Below are positions 1-7,078 of a DNA stretch of 11,810 nucleotides, in pieces (position 1 is the first letter of the stretch; each line of letters begins with the position of its first letter). The stretch is from contig CATPAV010000184.1 of NCBI GenBank assembly GCA_955652245.1, positions 1 through 11,810 on the forward strand, read 5' to 3'. This DNA comes from an uncultured Candidatus Udaeobacter sp. (GTDB lineage Bacteria > Verrucomicrobiota > Verrucomicrobiia > Chthoniobacterales > UBA10450). The translations under genes and the position numbers were made by a program. The notes under the pieces are model-generated. The model saw only the letters and a list, made by a program, of their open reading frames with translations, had not been told where the DNA came from and searched no databases.

Positions 1-1
1 T

Positions 2-325
2 AGTTTGCTCGTGGTCTTTTTGTTCGTGGTCATCATTGTTTGCGGCATCATGATCGCGCTGCACGCCAAAGACCGATTCGGTTTGCTGCTTGGCTGCGGC
101 GTTGTTTCGCTTCTGGCTTTGCAAGCGGCGGTCAACATTGGCGTGACCACCTCGCTCCTGCCGAACAAAGGTCTACCGCTGCCGTTTATCAGTTACGGAG
201 GTTCGAATCTCGTCACTTGTTTGTTCGGGATCGGTTTGTTGCTGAATATCTATCGGCAGGGCATTCTCGAACCACCGCATAAGAAACGCACGACAGTGCA
301 GGTTCGGATGACACCGCGGATTTAA
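2..325 (+). CDS. ftsW: FtsW, septal peptidoglycan glycosyltransferase (C-terminal part only)
   Basis: This is the last 107 residues of a SEDS-family membrane protein; the 5' part lies outside the window and the frame is open from base 2. FtsW polymerises lipid II at the division septum with its partner class B PBP. The fragment is almost wholly hydrophobic and contains about three membrane segments. Between them lies the SEDS signature: NIGVTTSLLPNKGLPLPFIS, then YGGSN. The usual form is PFISYGGSS, so the final Ser is Asn here. A short basic cytoplasmic tail (HKKRTTVQVRMTPRI) ends the protein. RodA carries the same signature, but the position directly before murG in a dcw cluster favours FtsW. 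The gap to murG is 23 bp, so the two are likely in one transcript. Confidence 0.93.
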   Translation, partial: SLLVVFLFVVIIVCGIMIALHAKDRFGLLLGCGVVSLLALQAAVNIGVTTSLLPNKGLPLPFISYGGSNLVTCLFGIGLLLNIYRQGILEPPHKKRTTVQVRMTPRI

Positions 326-348
326 AACCAAGGATCGACAATCACCTT

Positions 349-1446
349 ATGAACGCAGTGATCGCATGCGGAGGCACCGGCGGCCATCTTTTCCCCGGCA
401 TTGCTGTGGCGGAGGTATTGCGTGATCGCGGCCACGAAGTCATGCTGTTGATTTCCGAAAAAGAAATTGACGCGCTTGCGCTTTCCGGCCGCACGAATTT
501 CCGGTTTGAGAAATTGCCGACGGTCGGGTTGCCCTCGCCATTTTCGCCCGCAATTCTCGGTTTCATTCGCCGCTTCTGCGAGAGCCTATCCCTTTGCCGA
601 GCCATCTATCGCAGATTTAAACCGCAGGTTGTCCTTGGCATGGGCGGATTCACTTCTACTGCGCCTGTGCTGGCTGGGCGCATGCGCGGCATTTCGACCT
701 TCATTCATGAATCAAATGCCATCCCGGGGAAAGCGAATCGATTGACCGCACGGATGGTGCGCGCGGTCATGCTTGGCTTCAAGGAATGCGCGCCGTTCTT
801 TCCAAAAGCGCACACAGAAGTCACCGGCACGCCAATCCGAACTGAACTGAAACCTCTGGATCGACAGGTCGCGCGTCAAAAGCTCGGACTCCGGACTGAT
901 TTGGCAACGCTGCTCGTAATGGGTGGGAGCCAGGGTGCCAGCGGAATCAACCAAGCCATCATCAAAGCATTGCCATTTTTGCAGGGCGTCCCGTTGCAGG
1001 TGATTCATCTCTCCGGCGCACGTGACGAGCGTCTTGTCGCAGATAATTATCGCCGCGAAAAGATCCCGGCTTACATCGCCGCTTTTCATCATCGAATGGA
1101 GGAAGTTTACAGCGCCGCCGATTTCCTCGTGGCGCGCGCCGGCGCGGCCAGTCTTGCGGAGTTCGCAGCTTTTTCGCTGCCTGGCATTTTAATTCCATTT
1201 CCTTATGCGGCAGACGATCATCAAACGCGCAACGCAGAGATTTATGCGCGCGCTGAGGCGGCGATTCTTCTTAAGGAATCGGAGATTTCTGGCGAATTGC
1301 TTGCACGCAAGATCCGTGAGCTGATCGAGAGTCCGGAGCGAATCCGGGAGATGTCGGCGAATTGTTCGCCGCTCGCGCCGAAAAACGCGGCCGGGCTCAT
1401 GGTCACAACCATGGAGAAATATACGACCCATGAAGCCCGTCTCTGA
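349..1446 (+). CDS. murG: MurG, UDP-GlcNAc:undecaprenyl-PP-MurNAc-pentapeptide GlcNAc transferase
   Basis: MurG transfers GlcNAc from UDP-GlcNAc to lipid I to make lipid II, on the cytoplasmic face of the membrane. The 365 residues match the usual length of this GT-B (family GT28) enzyme. The N-terminal glycine loop is GGTGGH at residues 8-13, followed by LFPGIAVAE. The conserved GMGGF is at 98-101, HESNAIPGKANR runs from 120, and the second glycine loop MGGSQGASGIN is at 191-201. The donor-binding segment RAGAASLAEFAAFSLPG starts at 263 and carries the conserved Glu271; DDHQTRNA follows at 289-296. The ATG puts GGTGGH at the normal distance from the N terminus. The only SD-like stretch is AAGGA at 330-334, with a rather long 14 nt spacer. 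The last 17 bases overlap the start of murC-murB. Confidence 0.97.
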   Translation: MNAVIACGGTGGHLFPGIAVAEVLRDRGHEVMLLISEKEIDALALSGRTNFRFEKLPTVGLPSPFSPAILGFIRRFCESLSLCRAIYRRFKPQVVLGMGGFTSTAPVLAGRMRGISTFIHESNAIPGKANRLTARMVRAVMLGFKECAPFFPKAHTEVTGTPIRTELKPLDRQVARQKLGLRTDLATLLVMGGSQGASGINQAIIKALPFLQGVPLQVIHLSGARDERLVADNYRREKIPAYIAAFHHRMEEVYSAADFLVARAGAASLAEFAAFSLPGILIPFPYAADDHQTRNAEIYARAEAAILLKESEISGELLARKIRELIESPERIREMSANCSPLAPKNAAGLMVTTMEKYTTHEARL

Positions 1447-3727
1447 GCTTGACCTCCCGAAATTGCTCACGCGTGAGCATCATAAGATTCATCTTATCGG
1501 TGTGGCTGGCAGCGGGATGAGCGGTCTCGCCGCACTCTTGCTCGAGCTTGGGCACGAGGTTAGCGGCTCCGACAAAGCCAGCACCATGGAGACGGATCGA
1601 TTGCAACGGCTCGGTCTGTGTTTTCACCAAAACCATCGTGCGGACGACGCCAGCGCCGCCGATCTGGTTGTCTTTTCTTCTGCGATCAAGATCGACAATC
1701 CAATTCTCGTGAGCGCACATGGTTCGGGAAAACCGGCCGTGCGTCGCGCCGAAGCCCTCGCCGCCATCATGCAGGGCAAGCGCGGGATCATTATTGCAGG
1801 AATGCATGGAAAAACGACCACCTCCGCGATGACAGCGCACGTTCTGCGCGAAGCCGGGCTCCATCCGTCGTATTACGTCGGTGCAGAAATTCCGATTCTC
1901 GGAAGCAACGCGCATTGGGATCCGGCCGGCGAATATTTTGTTGCGGAAGGCGACGAAAGCGATGGGACGCTGCGTTGCTTTCACCCCGAGCACGTTCTCA
2001 TTTTGAACATTGAAGAGGAGCACCTTGATTTCTATGTCGATCTTGCAGCGATCGAAGAAGTTTTCGCTCAGCTCATCGAGCGAACCACCGGCATGCTTTT
2101 TTACAGCGCCGATGACGCCAACACGGCTCGATTGTGCGCGCAGCGAAAACCTGCGGTCTCGTACGGCTTTTCCGAAAACGCCGATTATCGCGGCACCGAC
2201 ATCGAATTGCGCGATTTTGCATCGGTTTTTTGTGTTTATCTTCAGGGCCAACAACTGGGCGAAGCGGTGCTGAATGTTCCCGGACGCCACAACGTCCACA
2301 ATGCCATCGGTGTGATCGCTCTGGCGAACGAGCTTGGGATTCCGTTTGAGAAAACTGCAGCCTCCCTTCGCAAATTCGAGCATGCCCGGCGCCGGTTTGA
2401 AATAAAATACGCCAGCGATCGTTTTCTGCTCGTCGATGATTACGCGCATCATCCCACCGAAATTCGCGCCACGCTCAAGACAGCGAAATCGACCCGCCGC
2501 AAACGCGTCCTGACGATGTTTCAGCCGCATCGTTTTTCGCGAACCAAAGCGCTGTGTCATAAATTTGGAGGCGCCTTTGATGATGCAGACCGCGTTGTTG
2601 TTACCGACATCTATGCCGCGAGCGAAGAGCCAATTCCTGAAATCAGTGGCGAAACTATCGCCGCGGAAATCGCGCGCCATGGACATCGCGGCGTGAGTTA
2701 TCAATCGCGTTTCGAGTGGGTCCATCGCGATGTCGGAAACATGTTGGACTCCGGCGACCTCATTTTGAGCATGGGCGCGGGCAACATTCACGAGCAGATA
2801 TCGATCCTGGCTGCCGACCTTGTAATCGCAGAGAAATTGAAAGCGATCGTTGGTGAAGAAGGTCACGTGCGGCTTTACGAGCCGCTCTCAAAACACACGA
2901 CTTTGCGCGTGGGCGGTCCGGCGCAATTTTGGGTTGAGCCGCGCAATAAGAAGGTGTTTGCGGAATTGATCCGCTTTTGTCGGCGCGAAAGTCTTCCGCT
3001 TTTCGTCATCGGCCGCGGCTCCAATTTGCTCGTCCGCGACGGTGGCATTCTCGGCGTCGTGGTTCATCCCTGCGGAGGGGATTTCGACAAGATTGAAGTT
3101 GATGGTAACGAAATCACAGCGGGTGTCGGCGCGAAACTAAAGGAGGTCGCCTATGCGAGTAAAGCGGCCGGAATTGGTGGGCTGGAGTGGATGGAGGGTA
3201 TTCCCGGCGCAGTCGGCGGCGGGTTGCGGATGAATGCCGGCGCCATGGGCTCGCAAACTTTTGAGAATGTTGTCCACGTTCGTTATCTCGATTCGGAAGG
3301 AAATCCGCACACGAAGAGTCGGCACGAACTGGACGTGCACTACCGGAATTTTCCTTTGCTTGAAAACAATTTTGCTGTCTCCGCCGTCTTTCGGGGCCAG
3401 TCTGCGCCGGCCGATGAGATCGCTCAAAAGTTACACGCATCGCAGGAAAAACGCCGCTCCTCGCAACCAATCGCAAAAAGCGCCGGGTGCATTTTTAAAA
3501 ATCCGCAGAATTGTTCAGCAGGACAATTGGTTGAGGAACTGGGCTTGAAAAATTCTGGCGTTGGCAAGGCGCGCGTCTCGGAAGTACACGGCAATTTCAT
3601 TGTCAATGATGGCGGGGCGACCGCGGCTGAAATGCTTGAGTTGATCGAGAAAATCAAAAGCGTGGCGCGGACGCAACGCGGGATCGAGCTGGAGACGGAA
3701 GTGCAAATCGTAGGAGAACCGGCATGA
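1430..3727 (+). CDS. murC/murB: MurC-MurB fusion: UDP-MurNAc L-alanine ligase and UDP-GlcNAc-enolpyruvate reductase
   Basis: One 765-residue chain joins two consecutive cytoplasmic steps of precursor synthesis, in reverse of pathway order. MurC (about 18-465) shows the Rossmann motif GVAGSGMSGLAAL at 24-36, the ATP loop GMHGKTTTSAM at 124-134, EGDESDGT at 173-180, PGRHNVHNAIG from 284, DDYAHHPTEI at 336-345 and MFQPHRFSRT at 363-372. MurB (about 480-763) shows HTTLRVGGPAQFW at 489-501, the FAD-binding segment GRGSNLLVRDGG at 528-539, GIPGAVGGGLRMNAGAMG at 590-607, GCIFKNP at 686-692 and LETEVQI at 754-760 with the likely catalytic Glu757. The residue aligned with the catalytic Ser of E. coli MurB (Ser229) is Cys687. 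The domains are joined by about 15 residues with no stop or frameshift. The start overlaps murG by 17 bp, preceded by GGAGA at 1413-1417. Such fusions are, to my recollection, known in Verrucomicrobiota. Confidence 0.96.
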   Translation: MKPVSELDLPKLLTREHHKIHLIGVAGSGMSGLAALLLELGHEVSGSDKASTMETDRLQRLGLCFHQNHRADDASAADLVVFSSAIKIDNPILVSAHGSGKPAVRRAEALAAIMQGKRGIIIAGMHGKTTTSAMTAHVLREAGLHPSYYVGAEIPILGSNAHWDPAGEYFVAEGDESDGTLRCFHPEHVLILNIEEEHLDFYVDLAAIEEVFAQLIERTTGMLFYSADDANTARLCAQRKPAVSYGFSENADYRGTDIELRDFASVFCVYLQGQQLGEAVLNVPGRHNVHNAIGVIALANELGIPFEKTAASLRKFEHARRRFEIKYASDRFLLVDDYAHHPTEIRATLKTAKSTRRKRVLTMFQPHRFSRTKALCHKFGGAFDDADRVVVTDIYAASEEPIPEISGETIAAEIARHGHRGVSYQSRFEWVHRDVGNMLDSGDLILSMGAGNIHEQISILAADLVIAEKLKAIVGEEGHVRLYEPLSKHTTLRVGGPAQFWVEPRNKKVFAELIRFCRRESLPLFVIGRGSNLLVRDGGILGVVVHPCGGDFDKIEVDGNEITAGVGAKLKEVAYASKAAGIGGLEWMEGIPGAVGGGLRMNAGAMGSQTFENVVHVRYLDSEGNPHTKSRHELDVHYRNFPLLENNFAVSAVFRGQSAPADEIAQKLHASQEKRRSSQPIAKSAGCIFKNPQNCSAGQLVEELGLKNSGVGKARVSEVHGNFIVNDGGATAAEMLELIEKIKSVARTQRGIELETEVQIVGEPA

Positions 3728-4662
3728 AGAAAAGTGACCCTATTCCCCAAAAAATCGCGGTGCTCATGGGCGGACCAGGTTCCGAGCGCGAGGTCTCGCT
3801 TGCTACGGCACGCGGCGTTTCGAAGGCATTGCGTTCGTTAGGCGCGGAAGTCCTGGATGTCGATGTCCGGGACCAAAGTTTTCACCTACCCGATGATGTC
3901 GATCTTGCGTTTCTTACAATTCACGGAACTTTCGGCGAGGACGGGTCCCTCCAAAAAGTTCTCGAGGATCGCGGCATCCCTTACACTGGGGACGGCGTAG
4001 AAGAAAGCCGAACTGCCTTCGACAAGATTCGCTCTAAACAAAAATTTCGCGCGCACGGAGTAACAACACCATTATGGGAGGTGATTCGGCCCGGCCAGCG
4101 GCCAACGATTCCGTTGCCGATCGTAGTCAAGCCGCCACGTGAGGGATCGACTGTTGGGGTGATCATTGTGAAGAGTGAACGCGAGCTCGACCTGGCGATC
4201 GCTGAAGCGGCGAAGTACGATCGCGAATTGCTGGTTGAAGAATTTATTGCAGGTCGCGAGTTGACCGTTGGAATACTGGGCGATCAAGCGCTGCCCATTC
4301 TGGAAATCATTCCCAAAGGCGGCTTTTACGATTTCACAAATAAGTATCCCTTCTTAAATCCACAGGCGGGCGGGGGAGCCGAACATGTGTGTCCGGCAAA
4401 GATCGACAAGAAAAAAACAAAGGAGATTCAGGAGCTCGCTTTGCGAGCACATCGCTCGCTCGGTTTGCAGGTTTATTCGCGCGTTGATGTTCTCTTACCG
4501 GAAGATGGCGTCGCCACGGTGCTGGAAGTAAACACCATCCCCGGCATGACGGAAGCGAGTCTGCTGCCCGAAGCTGCCGCCGCCGCCGGCATAAGTTATG
4601 TCGATCTTTGTACGCGTATCATCGAACTCTCGCGCGCCAGGTCGGAGCGTTCAGCGAAATGA
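3724..4662 (+). CDS. ddl: D-alanine--D-alanine ligase
   Basis: Ddl joins two D-Ala molecules with ATP, giving the dipeptide that MurF adds to the UDP-MurNAc tripeptide. The 312 residues fit the DdlB type, an ATP-grasp enzyme. Visible motifs are GGPGSEREVSLATARG at 16-31, HGTFGEDGSLQ at 67-77, IVVKPPREGSTVGV at 133-146, VEEFIAGRELTVGILG at 171-186, the omega-loop residues FYDFTNKY at 201-208, SRVDVLLPEDG at 252-262, and LEVNTIPGMTEASLLP at 267-282, whose Glu268 and Asn270 bind magnesium. The start ATG overlaps the murC-murB stop as ATGA. AGGAG at 3712-3716 lies 7 nt upstream and is the clearest ribosome binding site in the cluster. The end overlaps ftsQ in the same way. Confidence 0.97.
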   Translation: MKKSDPIPQKIAVLMGGPGSEREVSLATARGVSKALRSLGAEVLDVDVRDQSFHLPDDVDLAFLTIHGTFGEDGSLQKVLEDRGIPYTGDGVEESRTAFDKIRSKQKFRAHGVTTPLWEVIRPGQRPTIPLPIVVKPPREGSTVGVIIVKSERELDLAIAEAAKYDRELLVEEFIAGRELTVGILGDQALPILEIIPKGGFYDFTNKYPFLNPQAGGGAEHVCPAKIDKKKTKEIQELALRAHRSLGLQVYSRVDVLLPEDGVATVLEVNTIPGMTEASLLPEAAAAAGISYVDLCTRIIELSRARSERSAK

Positions 4663-5729
4663 AAACTACTCAACGACGTTCCCAGCGGGGCAATCGGCGC
4701 GTGTCCAATTTGCGTCAGCGACGCCAGCAGCATTTATTGGATGTTAAAGTTCGCTCGCGCAGAGCTACCCAGCATCGCGCTCGAAGAGTTCTGGGTGTTG
4801 TCTCCAGACTGACATTGCTGGCTGGGCTTTGCGCTGTCGTTTACGTTGGTGCACGCGAAGGCGCAAAGCGCTTTTTCTTCGAAAATGCGGACTATCAGTT
4901 GCGCACAATCGAGCTCCAGACGGACGGCACCTTGCAGCGCGAGCAGATCCTGAAAGTGGCCGATCTGCACGAAGGTGAAAACATTTTCAGTGTGAACCTG
5001 GGGCGCGTGCGCGATAGCGTGCAGCGACTTCCACAAGTCGATGAGGTGGAGGTGGTGCGCAAATTACCAGGGGACATCGATATTCGTGTGGTCGAGCGAA
5101 AGCCGGTTGCGTGGATTACAGGCGACAAACAAATTTCCGATCCATTTGTGTCAGATGTCGCTTTTCTTGTGGACGCGCGAGGTGTTTTGATGAAAGAAAA
5201 GAAGTTGTTGCCCGAATATCTGGGATTGCCGCTCATTTCAGGATGCTCGAGCGAATCGCTCGAGGCGGGCAAGGTCGTCGAATCGCTCGAAGCAAAAACG
5301 GCGCTGGAATTGCTGCGTTTGAGCACACGCAGCTTTATGCAAACGCGGTTTCAGATTCGCGAGATTGATGTTTCCAAAAGTTATTGCCTGCTCGTGACCG
5401 ACAAAAATCATGCGCGTGTCACGTTTGCGTTAAACGATCTCGACGCACAATTACAGCGTCTCGAACAATTTCTTGTTTATTGTGATGACTCAAAGCAGGA
5501 ACTCGAGACGGTGAACTTGCTGGTCCAGCGAAACATTCCGGTGACGTTCGCGAAACCACCGGCCGCCGTCATCAATGATACGATTGATCCCTCTGTGGAA
5601 CCGCGCATTTTGAAAGCAATCCCAGTGCATCAACCGGCAAAGGCCGTGCCGCCGCCGGCGAAAGCAGCCACGAGTTCGACGCCGATCCCAAAGGCAGGTC
5701 CTGTCCCGCGACACAAGAAAGGCCAATAA
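4659..5729 (+). CDS. ftsQ: FtsQ/DivIB-type divisome protein
   Basis: FtsQ is a bitopic membrane protein that links early and late division proteins. The 356 residues begin with a very basic cytoplasmic region (1-43, many Arg). One membrane helix follows, about 44-64 (VLGVVSRLTLLAGLCAVVYV). A POTRA domain spans about 77-148, from YQLRTIELQTDG through LPQVDEVEVVRKLPGDIDIRV to VERKP. The FtsQ C-terminal domain reaches about residue 300. A low-complexity Pro/Ala/Lys tail (about 310-356) ends with RHKKGQ. The frame is open upstream, but I chose the ATG at 4659 because it overlaps the ddl stop as ATGA and has GGAG at 4644-4647, while the earlier ATG at 4608 lies deep inside ddl. Sequence similarity in this family is always weak; the call rests on topology, POTRA and position between ddl and ftsA. 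Confidence 0.93.
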   Translation: MKTTQRRSQRGNRRVSNLRQRRQQHLLDVKVRSRRATQHRARRVLGVVSRLTLLAGLCAVVYVGAREGAKRFFFENADYQLRTIELQTDGTLQREQILKVADLHEGENIFSVNLGRVRDSVQRLPQVDEVEVVRKLPGDIDIRVVERKPVAWITGDKQISDPFVSDVAFLVDARGVLMKEKKLLPEYLGLPLISGCSSESLEAGKVVESLEAKTALELLRLSTRSFMQTRFQIREIDVSKSYCLLVTDKNHARVTFALNDLDAQLQRLEQFLVYCDDSKQELETVNLLVQRNIPVTFAKPPAAVINDTIDPSVEPRILKAIPVHQPAKAVPPPAKAATSSTPIPKAGPVPRHKKGQ

Positions 5730-5731
5730 CG

Positions 5732-6940
5732 ATGGCAAGCAGCAATTTGATAATTGGTCTTGAGATTGGTACCTGGAAAATTTGTGTTGTCGTTGGAGAA
5801 AGCCGGCCCGATGGCGCAATCAAGATCCTCGGAGTTGGCCAGACGCCGTCGCGTGGCGTGCGCAAAGGCGAGATCGTTGATTTTGAAACAGCGATGAAAT
5901 GCGTGCACGAAGCGGTAGTCGACGCCGAGCAAAAAAGCGACGTTATGATCCGGAGTGTTTACGTCGCCGTGGCCGGGTCGCATCTTCAAAGTTTCAATAA
6001 TCGCGGCAGCGTAATGCTGCCCGAAGACCGCGATGAGATTGATGAGCAAGACGTTGAGGATGTGAAAATTAACGCGCGTGAGGTGAGCATCCCTGCGCAA
6101 AACGCTTTCCTCCATTCCATTATCCAGCATTACCATGTCGATGGACAAGATGGCGTGCTTAATCCAGTCGGGATGCTTGGGCAAAAATTGGAAGCCGATT
6201 TTCACATCATCCACGGCGTGCGCACGCGCATTCAGAACACCATTCGGTGCGTGAAAGAGTTACCGCTCGACGTCGAGGACGTGGTATTCGGCGCGCTTGC
6301 TTCTGCGCAGGTCGTCCTGACGCAGCACCAAAAGGAACTCGGCGCGCTGGTGATTGATATCGGCGGCGGGACGACGGATTATATTTTATATGCTGATGGC
6401 GCGGTTAAACAAAGCGGTTGCCTCGCGGTCGGCGGTGACCATATCACGAATGACATTTCGATGGGGCTGCGCATCCCTATGGCGCGCGCTGAGAAATTAA
6501 AAATCGAGGAAGGCAACTGCGTTCTTGGAAATTGTCTTCCCGGCGAAGCTATTTTATTAAAAGACGATTCGGGTTTTGCCGGGAAGGAGATCGAGCGCGA
6601 AACGCTGAATACGATCATAAATTTGCGGCTGCGGGAGACCTTTGAACTTCTCAAACGCAGACTCGAGGAAGAGTCATTCATCAATTATCTCGGTGCCGGC
6701 ATTTTCATTACCGGTGGATGCAGTCTTCTCAACGGTATCGATAATCTCGCGGAAGAAATTTTCGAAATGCCTGGGCACGTCGCACACGCACAGACTGCAT
6801 CGGGATTAACTTCGGCGGTGGAGAACCCGCAATTTTCGACCGCGATTGGTTTGATCAAATATGCGCAAGCTGTGCAAACAGATCGGCCGCGACGACGATT
6901 TGGAGGAGTCCTCGGCAAATTCTTTAGCGGAATGAGATGA
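5732..6940 (+). CDS. ftsA: FtsA, actin-like membrane tether of the Z ring
   Basis: FtsA binds ATP, polymerises and anchors FtsZ filaments to the membrane while recruiting later division proteins. The 402 residues show the actin-fold signature: phosphate-1 GLEIGTWKICVVVGE at 9-23, phosphate-2 ALVIDIGGGTTDYILY at 205-220, and the adenosine motif GIFITGGCSLLNGI at 323-336. The FtsA-specific 1C subdomain lies roughly at 83-160. The C terminus, RRRFGGVLGKFFSGMR (387-402), is the expected amphipathic membrane-targeting helix. The start is 2 bp after the ftsQ stop, with AAAGG at 5718-5722 about 9 nt upstream. Nothing in the protein looks degenerate, in contrast with the FtsZ encoded next to it. Confidence 0.97.
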   Translation: MASSNLIIGLEIGTWKICVVVGESRPDGAIKILGVGQTPSRGVRKGEIVDFETAMKCVHEAVVDAEQKSDVMIRSVYVAVAGSHLQSFNNRGSVMLPEDRDEIDEQDVEDVKINAREVSIPAQNAFLHSIIQHYHVDGQDGVLNPVGMLGQKLEADFHIIHGVRTRIQNTIRCVKELPLDVEDVVFGALASAQVVLTQHQKELGALVIDIGGGTTDYILYADGAVKQSGCLAVGGDHITNDISMGLRIPMARAEKLKIEEGNCVLGNCLPGEAILLKDDSGFAGKEIERETLNTIINLRLRETFELLKRRLEEESFINYLGAGIFITGGCSLLNGIDNLAEEIFEMPGHVAHAQTASGLTSAVENPQFSTAIGLIKYAQAVQTDRPRRRFGGVLGKFFSGMR

Positions 6941-6963
6941 ACAAGCGCCACGTTTCCAAAATT

Positions 6964-7035
6964 GTCATGTCGAGCGGAGTCGAGAGATCTCTTGCTGTTA
7001 ATAATAAGAGATTCCTCGACTTCGCTCGGAATGAC
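6964..7035 (+). repeat. Long imperfect hairpin, probable dispersed palindromic repeat
   Basis: Two 30-base arms (6964-6993 and 7006-7035) are inverted copies matching at 25 of 30 positions, around a 12-base AT-rich loop (gctgttaataat). Both arms carry a TCGAGCGnAGTCGAG-type core; the right arm read on the - strand begins GTCATTCCGAGCGAAGTCGA. Similar sequences recur between genes in several soil bacteria, as far as I recall, so this is probably a REP- or MITE-like unit rather than a feature unique to this locus. It fills half of the only sizeable gap in the cluster, between ftsA and ftsZ. There is no T-run after it, so a simple intrinsic terminator is unlikely. It could attenuate transcription, alter mRNA decay or simply be an insertion. 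Confidence 0.75.
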
Positions 7036-7060
7036 AGAAGCGGGAATGCGGTGATAAGAT
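7031..7060 (+). promoter_or_regulatory. Candidate sigma70-type promoter for ftsZ
   Basis: ATGACA at 7031-7036 matches the -35 consensus at 5 of 6 positions. Eighteen bases later comes TAAGAT at 7055-7060, matching the -10 consensus at 4 of 6, and the TG at 7052-7053 makes an extended -10. Transcription would start around 7067, leaving a leader of only about 12 bases before the ftsZ ATG at 7079. The -35 box overlaps the last bases of the palindromic repeat, so the repeat may have supplied it. This is a motif match only. Housekeeping promoters in this phylum are poorly defined, and read-through from ftsA is also possible. Confidence 0.3.
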
Positions 7061-7078
7061 AGACATAGGCGCGACGAG

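Noticed and set aside
1403..2866. A 487-codon open frame on the - strand opposite murC.
   Set aside because: It lies wholly antisense to clear MurC motifs, its translation shows no recognisable domain, and long antisense frames are common in GC-rich genes with this codon bias.
4608..4658. Upstream ATG giving ftsQ 17 extra residues.
   Set aside because: It lies inside ddl. The ATG at 4659 forms an ATGA overlap like the neighbouring junction and has a GGAG upstream.
6964..7035. The ftsA-ftsZ hairpin as an intrinsic terminator.
   Set aside because: No T-run follows the stem and the arms carry several mismatches; a dispersed repeat fits better.
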